NCBI RefSeq assembly: GCF_029784155.1
Contig: NC_073691.1
Coordinates: 123,442,714 to 123,506,713, forward strand
Reading direction: 5' to 3'
Source of the DNA: Uranotaenia lowii
Taxonomy: Eukaryota; Arthropoda; Insecta; Diptera; Culicidae
DNA length: 64,000 bases
Shown here: piece by piece, positions 1 to 11,162 of the stretch
Position numbering within the stretch: the first letter of the stretch is position 1
Layout of the letters: the number at the start of each line of letters is the position of its first letter
Translations under genes and position numbers: made by a program
Notes under the pieces: model-generated
What the model saw: the letters and a program-made list of their open reading frames with translations, nothing else
Databases searched by the model: none
What the model was told of the DNA's origin: nothing

Positions 1-251
1 GTTTAACCAATGATAATCTTCGGTCCAAATGATATTTAAATGGTATTTTTCGATATTAACTGCAGCCCAGCCAAGGTTATTCTAGCCTCAGTTGCATAAT
101 TTGAGGCGTCTTCAGCACCTATATTTCACCTTTAGTTATGCAATTTAAGCAGAATTGCATGTTATTTTCACCAATTTAGTGATGTCCTGAAAAATCCTGA
201 TTTTTTTCTTCGCGGTGTCCTCATTTTTGACAAAACGACCTGGCACCTCTG
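1..251. mobile_element. 3' part of an hAT-like non-autonomous element (cut by window edge)
   Basis: This stretch is a diverged direct repeat of positions 671-928, which is the right half of the element at 473-928. Both copies share the blocks around GATATTAACTGCAG, GAGGCGTCTTCAGCAC and ACGACCTGGCACCTCTG. The right end CCAGGTCGT...(as complement CAGAGGTGCCAGGT) matches hAT-type termini. The left end lies outside the window, so no target duplication can be tested. No coding potential is seen. Confidence 0.6.
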
Positions 252-472
252 ATTCACGATGACGACCAGAGTGCCTCCAGCTACGGGTGGGTGCATATTG
301 AGGAAAAGTAGGCAAGGAGTACCAAAAGTTTCTCATTGGTGGGGGTGGAGACGGAGCGCTTTTTGACAGCCGATTGTTCGCCTACCATGCCTACGATTAC
401 GATTGCCTGTCACAAGATGGACGATTCCGTGCATTGGTATAAGAACACACCCGAAGCTGTACACGCCCTGAT

Positions 473-928
473 CAGGGGTGTCAGGTGTCCTGATTTATCA
501 GGATTTGTCCTGATTTTCGAGAAACCGTCCTGATTTTTCAAAAAAAGGTTGAATTGTCCTGATTTTTGAAAAATTGCCCTTAAAATGTCCTGATTTTTTA
601 AAAAATATCCAAATCATAACTAAATTTTTTGTTAAATGATGAAAACATCAAACAAATTTTAAATAAATTAGTTTAACCAGTTAAACCAATGAAATTCTTC
701 GATTCAAATGAGATTTGAATGAGGTTTTCGATATTAACTGCAGGCCAGCCAAGGTTTTTCTTGCTTCAATTGCATAATTCGAGGCGTCTTCAGCACTTAT
801 ATTTTGCCTTAAGCTATGCAACCTTAGCAGAACTGCATTTTATTATCACCAATTTGGTGGTGTCCTGAAAAATCCTAATTTTTTCTTGGCGGTGCCCTGA
901 TTTTTGACAAAACGACCTGGCACCTCTG
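473..928. mobile_element. Non-autonomous hAT-like element, 456 bp, with 8-bp target duplication
   Basis: The element begins CAGGGGTGTCAGGT and its right end reads CAGAGGTGCCAGGT on the complement, an imperfect terminal inverted repeat of hAT type. It is flanked on both sides by the 8-bp direct repeat GCCCTGAT (465-472 and 929-936), the duplication length expected for hAT. The left part is a run of imperfect TCCTGATTTTT repeats (about 480-600). There is no transposase, so it would have needed one supplied in trans. A second, truncated copy occupies 1-251. Confidence 0.75.
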
Positions 929-952
929 GCCCTGATGACGACCGATGACGTA

Positions 953-1628
953 CACGCTCTTTTTTTTAACTCAAAATTAAGTATGACCGTGGTTCAAAAC
1001 ATAGTTCGATTCTATGAACTTAAATTTAAGTATACTCTTTTACCCTTTTTCCTCCTTGCGACCCTTTTTCCTCCTTGCGATGGTTCAAAACGGAGTTCGA
1101 ACTGCGAACTCAAAATTGATCCCTTTTTTTCCTTCGGCGAGGGAGCAAAGCTGAGTTCGACCTTATGAACTAAAAATTGAACTCTCTTTGTTGGACTAAA
1201 AATACTTAGTGAGTTCAGTTCGAACCGGAACAGCAACCAACGAACACGAAGCAAAATTTGGTCGTTCCGTAACAATAACCGGAAGACTATAAAGGAACTT
1301 CATAATGGAGTGTCCACCGTGTCAGCGTTAAATTCTGCCGCCATTGTCATCATATGGTGAGCGGCTTGGAATGTCCGGAAACTTCCGGATGTTATTTACT
1401 TCCCGTGGGATGTAACATCCGGAAGTTTTCTTTGACCGGGAGTTTCAAAACTTTCCACCGCTCACATCTGGGTACAAAAAATTCCTTTAATTCCCTGAAA
1501 ATAAACATCCCTCGAATAAAAAGGATAAATTTGAGTTCGGCTGCCGAACTTAGTTTTGCGATTGCCCAGTCGAACTCAAAGTTGAGGGCTGCCTGCCACT
1601 GAATTTTGAGTTTAAAAAAAGGAGCGTG
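953..1628. mobile_element. Short inverted-repeat element, CAC...GTG class, copy 1 (unfilled)
   Basis: The ends are inverted repeats: CACGCTCTTTTTTTTAACTC at the left and the complement CACGCTCCTTTTTTTAAACT at the right. The flanking dinucleotides are TA (left) and TG (right), compatible with a 2-bp duplication with one change. The interior is rich in AGTTCGA/GAACTC motifs on both strands. A second copy at 54685-56762 has the same ends and carries another transposon; at that point (GATTCTAT, about 1010-1017) this copy is uninterrupted. The ORFs that can be read here are not protein-like. Confidence 0.65.
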
Positions 1629-1876
1629 TGCAGTGAAATTTTTCGTGTAGCTGCACGGTCAAGAAACTCAAACTCAAAACTCAGTTTAAGGATAGCAATA
1701 CACTAACTTACTTACTTACTTAATGCACATTCGCGCGTGATCCCTCGTGGAGAACAGTTGTGTGGAGAAAGTTTTCGAAGAGTGGATTTTAACTAATTGC
1801 AAACTGAAAATCAGTTAATAATTTCGTTTACGGTGAAAGAAAATTAAACAATCTATCGGATTATTAGTGCATTGCG

Positions 1877-3364
1877 ATGAGTGTAGGAGCTGGTGCCCCA
1901 ATGGGGGCACCCATGGATGAAGAATCTGAAAACGGTGGAAAATCGGAGCATGTTGCAAATCAAAATGGCGGAGGGCCAAGCCAAATTTCAGAACAAAATG
2001 GCGGAAAGAAATTGTTCGAAAAATGTTTTTATAAATCTAGCGACAGTGGTCCGTACAAGGTAATAGTAGAAAAGAAAACGGATAAAGAAAAAGAAGCAGA
2101 GAAGCAGAACGGAATAAATAAAATATCGGTAGGAATGATTCTCAAACAAAATGGCTTTTCTAAGGAGGTTATGGACATACGGAAGCTCGGTCGTACAAAA
2201 GTGTTGGTATACTTAGCGGAGTGGAAAGAAGCAAATAGGCTGATCAATTGCCGCAACCTAGGTTTGAAAAATTATATGGCGTATATCCCGAAGGGGTTCA
2301 TTACAGTTAAGGGTGTAATTAGCGGCATCCCCGAGGAGATTGATATGAAGGAGCTCATAGACGAAATCGAAGCAAGCAAGGAGATCGTCGAAATTTTTCG
2401 TATGCAACGAACTGTTAACAAGAATAAGATCCCAACCCGTAAGGTAGGTATAACCTTTCGTTGTAATAAACTTCCTGATTCCGTAAGGGTTTATTCGGTC
2501 AACATGAGAGTGGAACCATATGTGAACAGACCCGTGATGTGCTTTGCTTGTCTACGCTATGGACACATTGCTGGTAATTGTAAAGGCAGGAAGCGCTGCA
2601 ACAATTGCGGAGATGACGAAGGAGAGGAACATAATACTGAAAACTGCACGAATGTAACTAAATGCATACATTGCAAATCCACCCATAGAGCGTCTGATCC
2701 TAAATGTCCGGAGCGAACAAAGCAAGAGGCTATCAAAAAACTGATGGCATGCCAAAACTTGACGTACCAAGAGGCACGTGATGAGTTCAGACTGGAAACT
2801 AAGAATGGGTTTGACATCCTTTCGAATATGAAAGATTTCCCAACAATTTACGAAAGCTTTGCTAATGTAACAGCGAAAACTATGAAGCCAGTTTCAAAAC
2901 AACCAAACCAACCAAGGAGAATTATGACTACAACAATTGCAAACGGCGGAACCAGTAAACAAAATACAAACCAAAGATGGAAGCAAAACAATCAAGTAGA
3001 AGAGGAGAACAACACACAAACACAATCAAAAAAAAGGAAAGCCTTAGCGATTCAGGAAAAGGATGATGTAGATGACCAACAACAAATGCCACTACAAAAA
3101 TATTTGGAGTTGAAAAAACGGTGGGAAGATAAGGTTCAAATCGTAGCAAATCAGAGAGAAACCTATAGGGCAACAATGAGTAAGTCTTTTATTATTCTTT
3201 CAAATGCAATATCATCGAACATAGAAGATGGAAGAATGGTAGTCACAGAGGTATTGAAGGAAATGAGTAAGGTACTAGGGTATAATGACGTAGAAGTCAT
3301 TCGTCAATCTATAACTAATGATGACATTTCGAATAATGCAACACAACATACAGAGTCTGCATAA
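1877..3364 (+). CDS. Non-LTR element 1 ORF1, gag-like RNA-binding protein
   Basis: The 495-residue protein is the nucleic-acid-binding chaperone of the retrotransposon, expected to coat the element RNA. Three zinc knuckles lie at about residues 221-275 (CFACLRYGHIAGNC, then CNNCGDDEGEEHNTENC, then CIHCKSTHRASDPKC). The N-terminus is Gln/Asn/Gly-rich, the region around residues 100-215 resembles the domain before the knuckles in I-type ORF1s, and the C-terminal third is Asn/Gln/Lys-rich and probably disordered. The frame is fully open. Its last 47 bases overlap the start of ORF2, typical of I-group elements, where ORF2 is translated by reinitiation or a similar process. Confidence 0.85.
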   Translation: MSVGAGAPMGAPMDEESENGGKSEHVANQNGGGPSQISEQNGGKKLFEKCFYKSSDSGPYKVIVEKKTDKEKEAEKQNGINKISVGMILKQNGFSKEVMDIRKLGRTKVLVYLAEWKEANRLINCRNLGLKNYMAYIPKGFITVKGVISGIPEEIDMKELIDEIEASKEIVEIFRMQRTVNKNKIPTRKVGITFRCNKLPDSVRVYSVNMRVEPYVNRPVMCFACLRYGHIAGNCKGRKRCNNCGDDEGEEHNTENCTNVTKCIHCKSTHRASDPKCPERTKQEAIKKLMACQNLTYQEARDEFRLETKNGFDILSNMKDFPTIYESFANVTAKTMKPVSKQPNQPRRIMTTTIANGGTSKQNTNQRWKQNNQVEEENNTQTQSKKRKALAIQEKDDVDDQQQMPLQKYLELKKRWEDKVQIVANQRETYRATMSKSFIILSNAISSNIEDGRMVVTEVLKEMSKVLGYNDVEVIRQSITNDDISNNATQHTESA

Positions 3365-6300
3365 AAATAAATTAGAACTTTCTCATGAACTTAATATAAG
3401 GAAATACGACGCTGCCTTGCTATCAGAAATCTGGACTAGTCAAGACAACATGAATTCTTTACACATTTCTGGGTATCATAAGATTTTACAACCAAGACTC
3501 ACTCCAGCGATAGGTGGAGGCGTAGGAATTTATCTAAGAGAAGTCTACAACTACAAGAAAATAAAACTTAGCTCGGACGATCTCTTCGAAACAATAGGAA
3601 TCGAAATTCCAAGTAAAGGGTTAATTTTAATTTCTGTCTATATTAATCCAAGAATTACAAACAATGAATTAGAAATCAGAATGAACAAACTGTTAGATGA
3701 AACACGAAACACACAGAGACTTATCATTGGAGGCGATTTTAATGCGCATAACACATGCTGGGGTTGTGACGACACAAACAGAAAAGGAAGAATAATTTAT
3801 GACCTCCTTAGCACAACAAGTTTACTCATTCTAAACGATGGTTCCAAAACATTCAGACCCGCTTCCTTAAGCTTTTCCCCCAGTGCCATAGATCTGACAT
3901 TATGCACACTAGATTTGTATAACGGAATTATATGGAATGTGAAGGATTACAGTTTAGGAGGATCCGCACACATGGTACTGGAAGTGGAAATACCACAAAT
4001 ATCTTCGAAGAAACAAAGGAGAGTAATTAATTATAGAAACTTGAATAGAGAAATTGCCAATATAACACCGGACGATTTCAACAATATTAAAGACCTAGAA
4101 TCATTAGTTTGTACATCTGTTAATCAAAATACTTTTTCAAGCACCCTAGTCCCTAAATATTATTGGAGCTCCGAACTAGACGAGCTTTACAAAAACAAGC
4201 AGACTTGTAGAAAAGCATATAATAGACTTGCAAACGAAACTAACCTTTTAGCAATGCTTAAAGCTAACGCTAAGTTTCTTCGAGCAAAGAAACTCTTGAT
4301 GAGAGAAAGGTTATGTGAAATAACAAAAAATATAGACCCTAGAAACACGAGAGCCAACTGGAGACTAGTTAAAAATTTAAAATTCCACCACAATGATAAA
4401 TCTAAAAATAATGAAATCCTCATATCAACTGAGAAGACTACCGAATTTTTAACTCATAATTTTGGCCCAACACAACAATGCCCTGTCCCAGTTGAACCAG
4501 CTTTCCAATCTACCGATCCAAGGCAGCTACTCACGTTAGAAATGTGGAACAAGATAATCAACAAGAAAAAAGCCCGATCAGCTCCCGGAACTGACAAAAT
4601 GACATACGAATTATTACGTAACCTGGACTGGAAAACAAAAGAAAAGGTGGTGAGTGAAATTAATACACACTTTCTCAAAGGATCGCTGCCCGAACACCTA
4701 AAAATAATCAAAGTAGTTCCTATCTTAAAACCAGGAAAGAATCCCAGTAACCCTGAGTCCTACAGACCAATATCATGTCTATCGACTATCACAAAATCTG
4801 CGAATTCAGCTGTTTTACAACTGATACAAGAACACACTGAAGAAAACAAATTGTTGCCAGATCTATCATTCGGTTTTAGATCAAAAAAATCCACTGAAGA
4901 TTGCTTAGCTTTTGTGACTAACCACATCATGGAAGGCAGAAGAAATAAAATGGTTAACATCGCTATATTCTTCGACTTTAGCAACGCTTTTAATGCGGTA
5001 GACGTAGACAAATTGAATACAACACTCGAGGAAATGAATTTTCCTGAGGATATAAGGATATGGGTAAGAAATTTCCTATGCAATAGAAAATTAACTGTAA
5101 AAACAGATCAGGGTCAAGTTTCGTCGACAGTGTCAGTGGGAATTCCACAAGGCGATGTCATGTCACCGACACTATTCAACTTGTATACAACAAAGCTACA
5201 CAATACCGATAGAGAGGAAGATGGTATAATAACGGTTCAATATGCCGATGACTTTGTTAAAATTGCTAGAGGAAGAACCGTACAAGAAGCAAAAATCAAA
5301 GCACAACACGCCATAGACAGGTTTGCCTACTATAGTTCAAATATCAATCTTCAACTTAACGCTAGTAAAACTAAAGCTATCATATTTATACCGAAGCCCT
5401 TTGATTTGGGTCTAACTGTAATGGGATCACGTATTGAAATAGTCCGAAGCTACAAATATTTAGGAGTATATGTTGATTACAATCTGAGTTTCGGTACCCA
5501 CGTTAAAGAGCTGAAAAGTAAAATAAAAGACCGTCAAAATATGCTTAAGATAATTGGAAGTATCAAAAAAGGTGCGAATCCAAAGGTGATGATACTTTTC
5601 CACAAAGCACTATACGGAAGTTATCTTGCATACGGCAGTGCCATCTACGGAGACACTCCCAAAACCTATCAGAATATGTTAGCTGTGTCCAGCCGGCAAT
5701 GCCAACGCATTGCCACAGGATGTACGAAGACCACGCCTATTAACACTCTCGCAGCTCTTTCGAACGAGGAACCACTCGAAATAAAACGACATTACTATGC
5801 CTTGAAAAAAATTACACAACACTTTAGAAAGAACGACGCTGTAGCAGAACAACTGAGATCATTGGAACCGATTGAAGACTTCCACAAATCCAAAAACTAT
5901 ACTTTTATGGAAAAAGTTTACTTAGCAAACTGTGAAACAGTTCAAAACGTTTACGAAGATGATTCTTTGGAACTAAATCCGAAAATCGACGTACGACCAC
6001 AAATAGATAAAATCCCGATAAATAAAAAGAAAATGTCTTCCCCAACAATGCGACAAATTGCCCTCGAACATATAAACGCCGAATATCTACTCTGGCGAAA
6101 AATCTACACGGACGCTTCAAAATCTTCAGAAGGCTGCGGTATCGGAGTCTACGAACCAGACTCTGGAATAGCCATCAGCTTACGACTTGATCAACCGACA
6201 AGCATCATGACAGCCGAGTTAATAGCCATTCAGTTAGCATTGAAAGAAATCTTAAATCTAGAAAATAATAACAGAAACGTGATACTCACGGATTCCCAAG

Positions 6301-6597
6301 CGGCATGCCAACTATTGCTGTCTTGCCAAACATTAGCAAATTGGGACCAGTTGACTGGAGAAATCTGTAGTAATCTGCATAAAACTAGAACAGTTCTCCA
6401 ATGGATACCGCCCAAGCAACCAAAAGTCGCGTTTTTACTTAACTCCGAACTCCGAAGTTCACATTTGGCTGAAAAAATGTATTACGGGAACCTCAGGTGA
6501 CTCTTGTCGCGTAAAAGTTACTCAGGAACTTCCATCGCCCTTTGAAAGGTTAAACTATCGATAACGGAACTTCTAAGCGCTTTTAATGGAACTTCTT

Positions 6598-6931
6598 TCA
6601 AGAAGGTCGATAACGTTCGCGTTACATTACAAAACGCACCATTAAGATACTTGAAGGCGTTTTAAAGAACCTGTATGGGAAATCTAAGCGACATGTCAAA
6701 AATGCATGTTTTTCAAGAAGGTCGATAACGTTCGCTTAACATTCTAAAGCGCACCATTAAGATACTTGAAGGTGTTTTGAAGAACCTATATGGGAATTCT
6801 AAGCGACATGTCAAAAATGTTTTTCAGGAAGGTCGATAACGTTCGCGTAACATTCTAAAGCGCACCATTAAGATACTTGAAGGTGTTTTAAAGAACCTAT
6901 ATGGGAATTCTAAGCGACATGTCAAAAATGT
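6598..6931. repeat. Three tandem repeat units of about 112 bp
   Basis: Units start at about 6598, 6713 and 6824. Each contains AAGGTCGATAACGTTCGC, GCACCATTAAGATACTTGAA and TCTAAGCGACATGTCAAAAA. The array is inside the 6411-7569 element. In the other copy of that family (43908-44504) this unit is single and a different, upstream segment of about 107 bp is duplicated, so unit number changes independently between copies. Confidence 0.85.
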
Positions 6932-7201
6932 CTGTCAATTTCTTGTCATGGTATTTGTTTTGTTTATATCTGTACTGATATTTACAAATGGAATTCAAGA
7001 TTTTTTCGAATTCTTCTTATAAATGTTAAATAAGATATTCGAATAAATTTTTGATGATGCGAATTTTTGTTATGATTCATATTGTGTACTGAAAGTCCTT
7101 TGAACAAAATAAGGTACCTTCTATTGACCAACCCACTCAATCATCTCAAATGACATTAAGTTTAAATACTAATTATTTCAGTGGCAATTAGCTATTGATA
7201 G

Positions 7202-7264
7202 ATTGGTCGAGAGGCTGGTGAGTTTCATTGCAACCTAGAGAGCAGCGGTTCAATTCTCTAGGCG
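7202..7264 (+). other. tRNA-like pol III module
   Basis: The sequence has an A-box-like TTGGTCGAGAGGCTGG and, 40 bases on, a B-box-like GGTTCAATTCTC within a base-paired T-arm (TAGAGA...TCTCTA). It lies inside the 6411-7569 element. The D-arm and T-arm fit a tRNA-derived sequence, but no good acceptor stem or anticodon arm is seen, so it is not called as a functional tRNA. It may be a captured tRNA or SINE head. Confidence 0.5.
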
Positions 7265-8249
7265 TGTAAGCAGCTTTTGTAATCAAAACAATATAATTAA
7301 AATCAATGAGATAGACCATGATAGACCGGCAGCCTAGCAATCTGACATGTGGTTGTCAGAGCAATCTATCAAATGGATTTTTTTTTCGGCGCGTAGAAGT
7401 TTCTTGACATTCTCTTAGAAGCTGAATAGCGTTCTCTACAGCCCCCTAAACGAACTTGAAAGTAGCTTTAAGAACTTAAATTTTGGGCTGATTAGCATTC
7501 TCTTCAGACACAAACGAGAGCTGATTAAGCTTCTATGGAACCTTTTTAAGGGAATTCTGGTTGCTTGGGCGGGGCATGTTGGTATAGCAGGAAACGAACA
7601 TGCCGATAGTTTGGCGAAACAAGGTGTAGAATCGAATGCAATCATCATGAACAAACTGCTCTGGATTGATGCGATCCGAAATTACAAACAGCAACTGGCT
7701 GCAGATACCAACCAATGGTACAATGATATAGCCCTTCGTGACAATAAAGGTTTGAAATTCTACGAACTATTCTCAACGTTTCCTAGAAGGCCTTGGTTCT
7801 GGGAATCAGGCTTGGACGGAGAAGAGATCCGTATGCTGAACCGTATTTTAGCTGGCCACGACTACTCCGACTTCTGGTTGGCTAAAATAAAAGTTATCGA
7901 ATATGATGAATGTGAAATTTGCGAAGAAAAGAACACCACAGAACACTGCTTACTTAAATGTGTTAAGTACATCCACATACGGAATCATTTTGAATGGGAA
8001 AGCTACAGCAAATTGACCGAAATTGTGAAGGACGAAACGGAAACATGCGGATTGGAAAAATTGAAACAAATTTTAAAATTTATAAAAATGGCGAAAATAC
8101 GCGTGCAACGGTCAAACGCCAAATGACCGTAACTAAAACGTAACTAACAGCCGTCAAATGACAAAAAGTAGCCATAACTGGCGATATGAGGCCCCGCTCT
8201 TCAAGCCATAATCTACAATACAACAACAACAACAACAACTTACTTAATG

Positions 8250-8987
8250 ATCCCAATAATACACTAAGCTCTCTGGAAATGAACAGAAAGTTGAAAATTC
8301 TTAAAAATTTCGAAAAGGAGGTTTGTTTCAAGAATATTCAATGCAAAGTGGGTTGGTCAAAAAGAAATGTGTTGAAAAATGTTGAAACATTTTTTTTGTT
8401 TACAACTAGATTATGAAAGTTTAAATGTGCCGAGAATCTTTGCATCACTGGTTAGTAGGGAAGGGGGCCATAATAGTCGCGGCGTCATTTGATCATTTTG
8501 ATAAACGAAAAATTCCTTTCGAAATTTTTAAGAATTTTGAACTTTCTATTCATTCTCGAAAAGATTTCTGTCAAGAAACCAAAAAATGCTTTAAATTTAG
8601 TTCACAAATGGGACTTAGTTTTTTTTTTGCTACAGGCTCGTTACGGTCGGCCGAAATAAACGCAAAAAGTGGCCTTTGGGCAGCCCTATAATCGAATATA
8701 GATCCACTATAGAGCTTTCAGGCTTTGTAAAGCATTGCTATATTCGACTGTACGGCTGACTAAGGGCCAGCTTTTACGGCTTGATGTTACTCTTTATACG
8801 AATCCACTTCTTTGAACGTCTCGTCCAGCACACATACAACCTATATGGTGACCTGTTGTTGAAGCCTTAACCACAACTGCGGAACGACCGTGCACCCAAG
8901 GTGGCTACCATATATACATACATACAAAACGCTATTTTTAATTTATTTTTTTCGGGATCATAATTTTTAATATCCTTATTTTGAATT
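8250..8987. other. Spacer between the two non-LTR elements, with an inverted repeat
   Basis: There is no gene. The clear structure is an inverted repeat of about 40 bp, one arm at 8277-8320 and the other at 8514-8555 (core AATTCTTAAAAATTTCGAAA), giving a foldback of about 280 bp that looks like a short DNA element; no target duplication was found. The rest, to a CATA-rich stretch at about 8915-8930, is unassigned. The right edge (TTTGAATT, 8980-8987) is the target duplication of the next element. Confidence 0.5.
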
Positions 8988-9548
8988 CATTCGTCTCGCA
9001 ACAGTTGACGCAAGCGGTTGTGTTTTTTCCCCGTGAAAGTTAGTGAACCGAATTGTGAGAAGTTGATACCAACCAGTGAGTGGATACCGTCCGTGCCGTT
9101 CCGTGTTTCCCGATAGATCCGGTCTTATGTGCCGTTCGTTCTGGGAGAAGGACCAGGCACGAGATTGTGTCACAGCAGTGTTCCCCTCGGCCATTATAAG
9201 TGATAATCATCGTTGGCGTTCTCCAGCAGCGAAGACAAAAGACCGAGCTGTAGATAGTGGAAAGTCAACAAAAGGCCACGTTGGCAGCAGGTGGTATAGG
9301 GTTACCCAAAAATCCAAAGTTGGATTTTTTTTTTCCAAAAAGTTTTTTTTTTGGTTTTTTTTTCCTTAGTAATTTTTCCCTTCTCTTCTTTTCTTCCTTT
9401 TTACCCTTTCGTTTTTTATGCTGAATCTTTATTTATATGTATACACTTTTTTTCTCCACAATTTGACCTTAATTATTGGATCTAATTTTGATAACTTTTA
9501 TACGGTTTCGTTCTCCACTTACCCATTAGCTAGGGAAGTTACCCACTA

Positions 9549-11162
9549 ATGGATGACGGCGGCGAGGGAGGAAAAAAACCTCCCATCCGAGAGGCACTTA
9601 TTTCCGAGGATTTTTTTTCCGATGAATCTGACCATGACATAGCACCTAATGTTCCCATGTATATATCGGACACCGAAAATAACCCTCCTACTTCCCCTAC
9701 CCCTCAACCCTGTCGACTATCGATTTCACCGATTCCCTTTACTTTCGGCAAACCTTCCTCAACCTCAAATGTTTCCCCTCCAATATCAAAAGCCCCGCTT
9801 TTAGAGTTGCCTAAACCTCCCCCTCGTCGTCGGGTTTACCAACCTGAATCGACGGGACCTTGGGTGGTTTACATCCGGTCCAAACCGAATGGGAAATCAC
9901 CCAATGTGATTTCAATTGCACGGGACCTTGATCGATCTTACCCTTCCGTAATAAGCTACCAGCCTATGAGACCGCACAAGATGCGCATTGTTGTTGGTAG
10001 CTTGAAGGAAGCGAATGCCATTGCTTGTGACCCGAAGTTTACGATCGAGTACCGCGTTTACGTTCCCGCTCGTGACGTGGAAATCGACGGAGTGGTAACC
10101 GAAGAGGGTTTGTCCGTCGATGATCTGGTGAAGTCCGGGGTTGGCCGATTTAAAGACCCTGGTCTTCCTACGGTCAAGGTGTTGGACGCGCGACAACTAA
10201 AATCAGCATCTGGCGAGGGGGAAGAACGAACATTTTCCCTGACGAACTCCTATCGCGTTACCTTTTCCGGCACTGCACTTCCTGATTACGTTGCGATCGG
10301 GAAGGTTCGTCTACCTGTGAGACTTTATGTGCCTTCGGTCATGTTCTGCCAGAAGTGCAAGCAGTTGGATCATACGGCCGCCTACTGTTGCAATCAGGCA
10401 CGTTGCTCTAAGTGCGGGGAGAAGCATGAGGAAGATTCGTGTACAACACCAGCAGCAAACAGGTGTTTGTATTGCACTGGGGAAGCATCTCATGCTCTTT
10501 CGGCGTGTCCGAAGTACATATCGCGCCGGGAAAAAATCAAGACTTCTCTAAAAACTCGTGTCAAAAAGTCCTATAGAGACATGCTAATAAAGTCTTTGCC
10601 AATCGTCTCAGAAAACCAGTTTGGCCTTCTAAGCGAGGATGAGTCCGAAGGGGAGGATCCATGCGAAGGAACATCAACTGGGCCATTTTTAAAAAATAAT
10701 GTTTCACAGGCTCCAAAAAGGAAACGCACCACTAAAACACAAACCACATTGGCTGCCAGTAAAATTAAAACTAAAAGAAATCCTCAAAGTGGAAATAGTA
10801 ATTCTTCCCCTCCTATTCAGAATCCTCCGGGTTTTAATCCATCCCCGAAGGACTTCCCTCCACTTTCTGGGAAGTCAAAACCCCAGGCTTCCCTTCAGAA
10901 TTCAGGCCCATCAGTAACTAACAGGAATGCAACAATTTCCAGAGAAGCTGCATCTGATCCATCGTCGAATAGTTTTCCCAGCTTTTCGGCTGATGGTAAG
11001 ATGAAATTCTCGGAAATTGTTGCGTTCATCCTGGACTTTTTCAGTGTACCAGCAGGATGGAGAACTATGATTAATATGTTTGTACCCCTTTTGAGAGAAA
11101 TTTTAAAAAAGAAAGCTCTCACCATGACCCTCATTTCAGAAACAATTTCTTTTGATGGCTAA
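9549..11162 (+). CDS. Non-LTR element 2 ORF1, gag-like zinc-knuckle protein
   Basis: The 537-residue protein is the RNA-binding component of the element. The N-terminus is acidic and Pro/Ser-rich. A folded stretch at about residues 100-260 precedes three Cys/His knuckles at about 266-320 (CQKCKQLDHTAAYC, CSKCGEKHEEDSC, CLYCTGEASHALSAC). The C-terminal part is basic, then Pro/Ser-rich (PSPKDFPPLSGKSKP). The stop codon overlaps the ORF2 start in the 8 bases ATGGCTAA at 11155-11162, an arrangement that favours termination-coupled reinitiation. The frame has no stops or frameshifts. It is unrelated in detail to the ORF1 of element 1 apart from the knuckle pattern. Confidence 0.88.
   Translation: MDDGGEGGKKPPIREALISEDFFSDESDHDIAPNVPMYISDTENNPPTSPTPQPCRLSISPIPFTFGKPSSTSNVSPPISKAPLLELPKPPPRRRVYQPESTGPWVVYIRSKPNGKSPNVISIARDLDRSYPSVISYQPMRPHKMRIVVGSLKEANAIACDPKFTIEYRVYVPARDVEIDGVVTEEGLSVDDLVKSGVGRFKDPGLPTVKVLDARQLKSASGEGEERTFSLTNSYRVTFSGTALPDYVAIGKVRLPVRLYVPSVMFCQKCKQLDHTAAYCCNQARCSKCGEKHEEDSCTTPAANRCLYCTGEASHALSACPKYISRREKIKTSLKTRVKKSYRDMLIKSLPIVSENQFGLLSEDESEGEDPCEGTSTGPFLKNNVSQAPKRKRTTKTQTTLAASKIKTKRNPQSGNSNSSPPIQNPPGFNPSPKDFPPLSGKSKPQASLQNSGPSVTNRNATISREAASDPSSNSFPSFSADGKMKFSEIVAFILDFFSVPAGWRTMINMFVPLLREILKKKALTMTLISETISFDG

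Larger units (their letters stand above)
6411..7569. mobile_element. Inverted-repeat element with 2-bp duplication (CCCAAGCAACC family), long copy
   Basis: The 11-bp ends CCCAAGCAACC and GGTTGCTTGGG are perfect inverted repeats, flanked by CG on both sides (6409-6410 and 7570-7571). Removing the element and one CG restores the reading frame across WIPGHVG of the RNase H domain, which confirms the boundaries. A related 597-bp copy lies at 43908-44504. The interior has three tandem units of about 112 bp and a tRNA-like module that the short copy lacks. The length and non-TA 2-bp duplication resemble the 'm2bp' elements described from mosquitoes; that assignment is an inference. No transposase is present. 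Confidence 0.85.
3318..8126 (+). pseudogene. Non-LTR element 1 ORF2: endonuclease-RT-RNase H, split by an insertion
   Basis: The replicase polyprotein nicks target DNA and primes reverse transcription there. The APE-type endonuclease occupies about residues 1-230: QHNIQS, the catalytic Glu in LLSEIWT, GGDFNAH and IDLTL. The usual SDH triad reads SAH, a possible loss of the Asp. Reverse transcriptase shows FDFSNAFNAVD (about 551), GIPQGDVMSPTLF and YADD (about 640). RNase H shows YTDAS (about 930), AELIAIQLAL and LTDSQAAC. Coding stops matching the family at WIP, position 6410, where a DNA element enters; the frame ends in it at 6500. Downstream, 7572-8126 continues with GHVGIAGNEHADSLAKQG and a C-terminal Cys/His motif (CEICEEKNTTEHCLLKC). 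A likely start is ATG 3318 or ATG 3336. Confidence 0.88.
1726..8237 (+). mobile_element. Non-LTR retrotransposon 1 (I-group, RNase H-bearing), interrupted
   Basis: This is an almost complete element. It starts CACATTCGCG after ACTTACTTAATG (1714-1725) and ends in a short (CAA)n tail at about 8221-8237, followed by the same 12 bases at 8238-8249, so the target duplication is intact. It encodes a gag-like ORF1 (1877-3364) and an ORF2 with endonuclease, reverse transcriptase and RNase H (3318-8126). The CAA tail, three CCHC knuckles in ORF1 and an RNase H place it in the I group; the exact clade cannot be settled by eye. A 1,159-bp DNA element (6411-7569) sits inside the RNase H coding region, so this copy cannot make a complete ORF2 protein. 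Confidence 0.88.

Noticed and set aside
9076..9369. 97-codon frame in the leader of non-LTR element 2
   Set aside because: It ends in Phe/Lys homopolymers from T-rich sequence and has no family; the leader upstream of ORF1 is expected to be non-coding.
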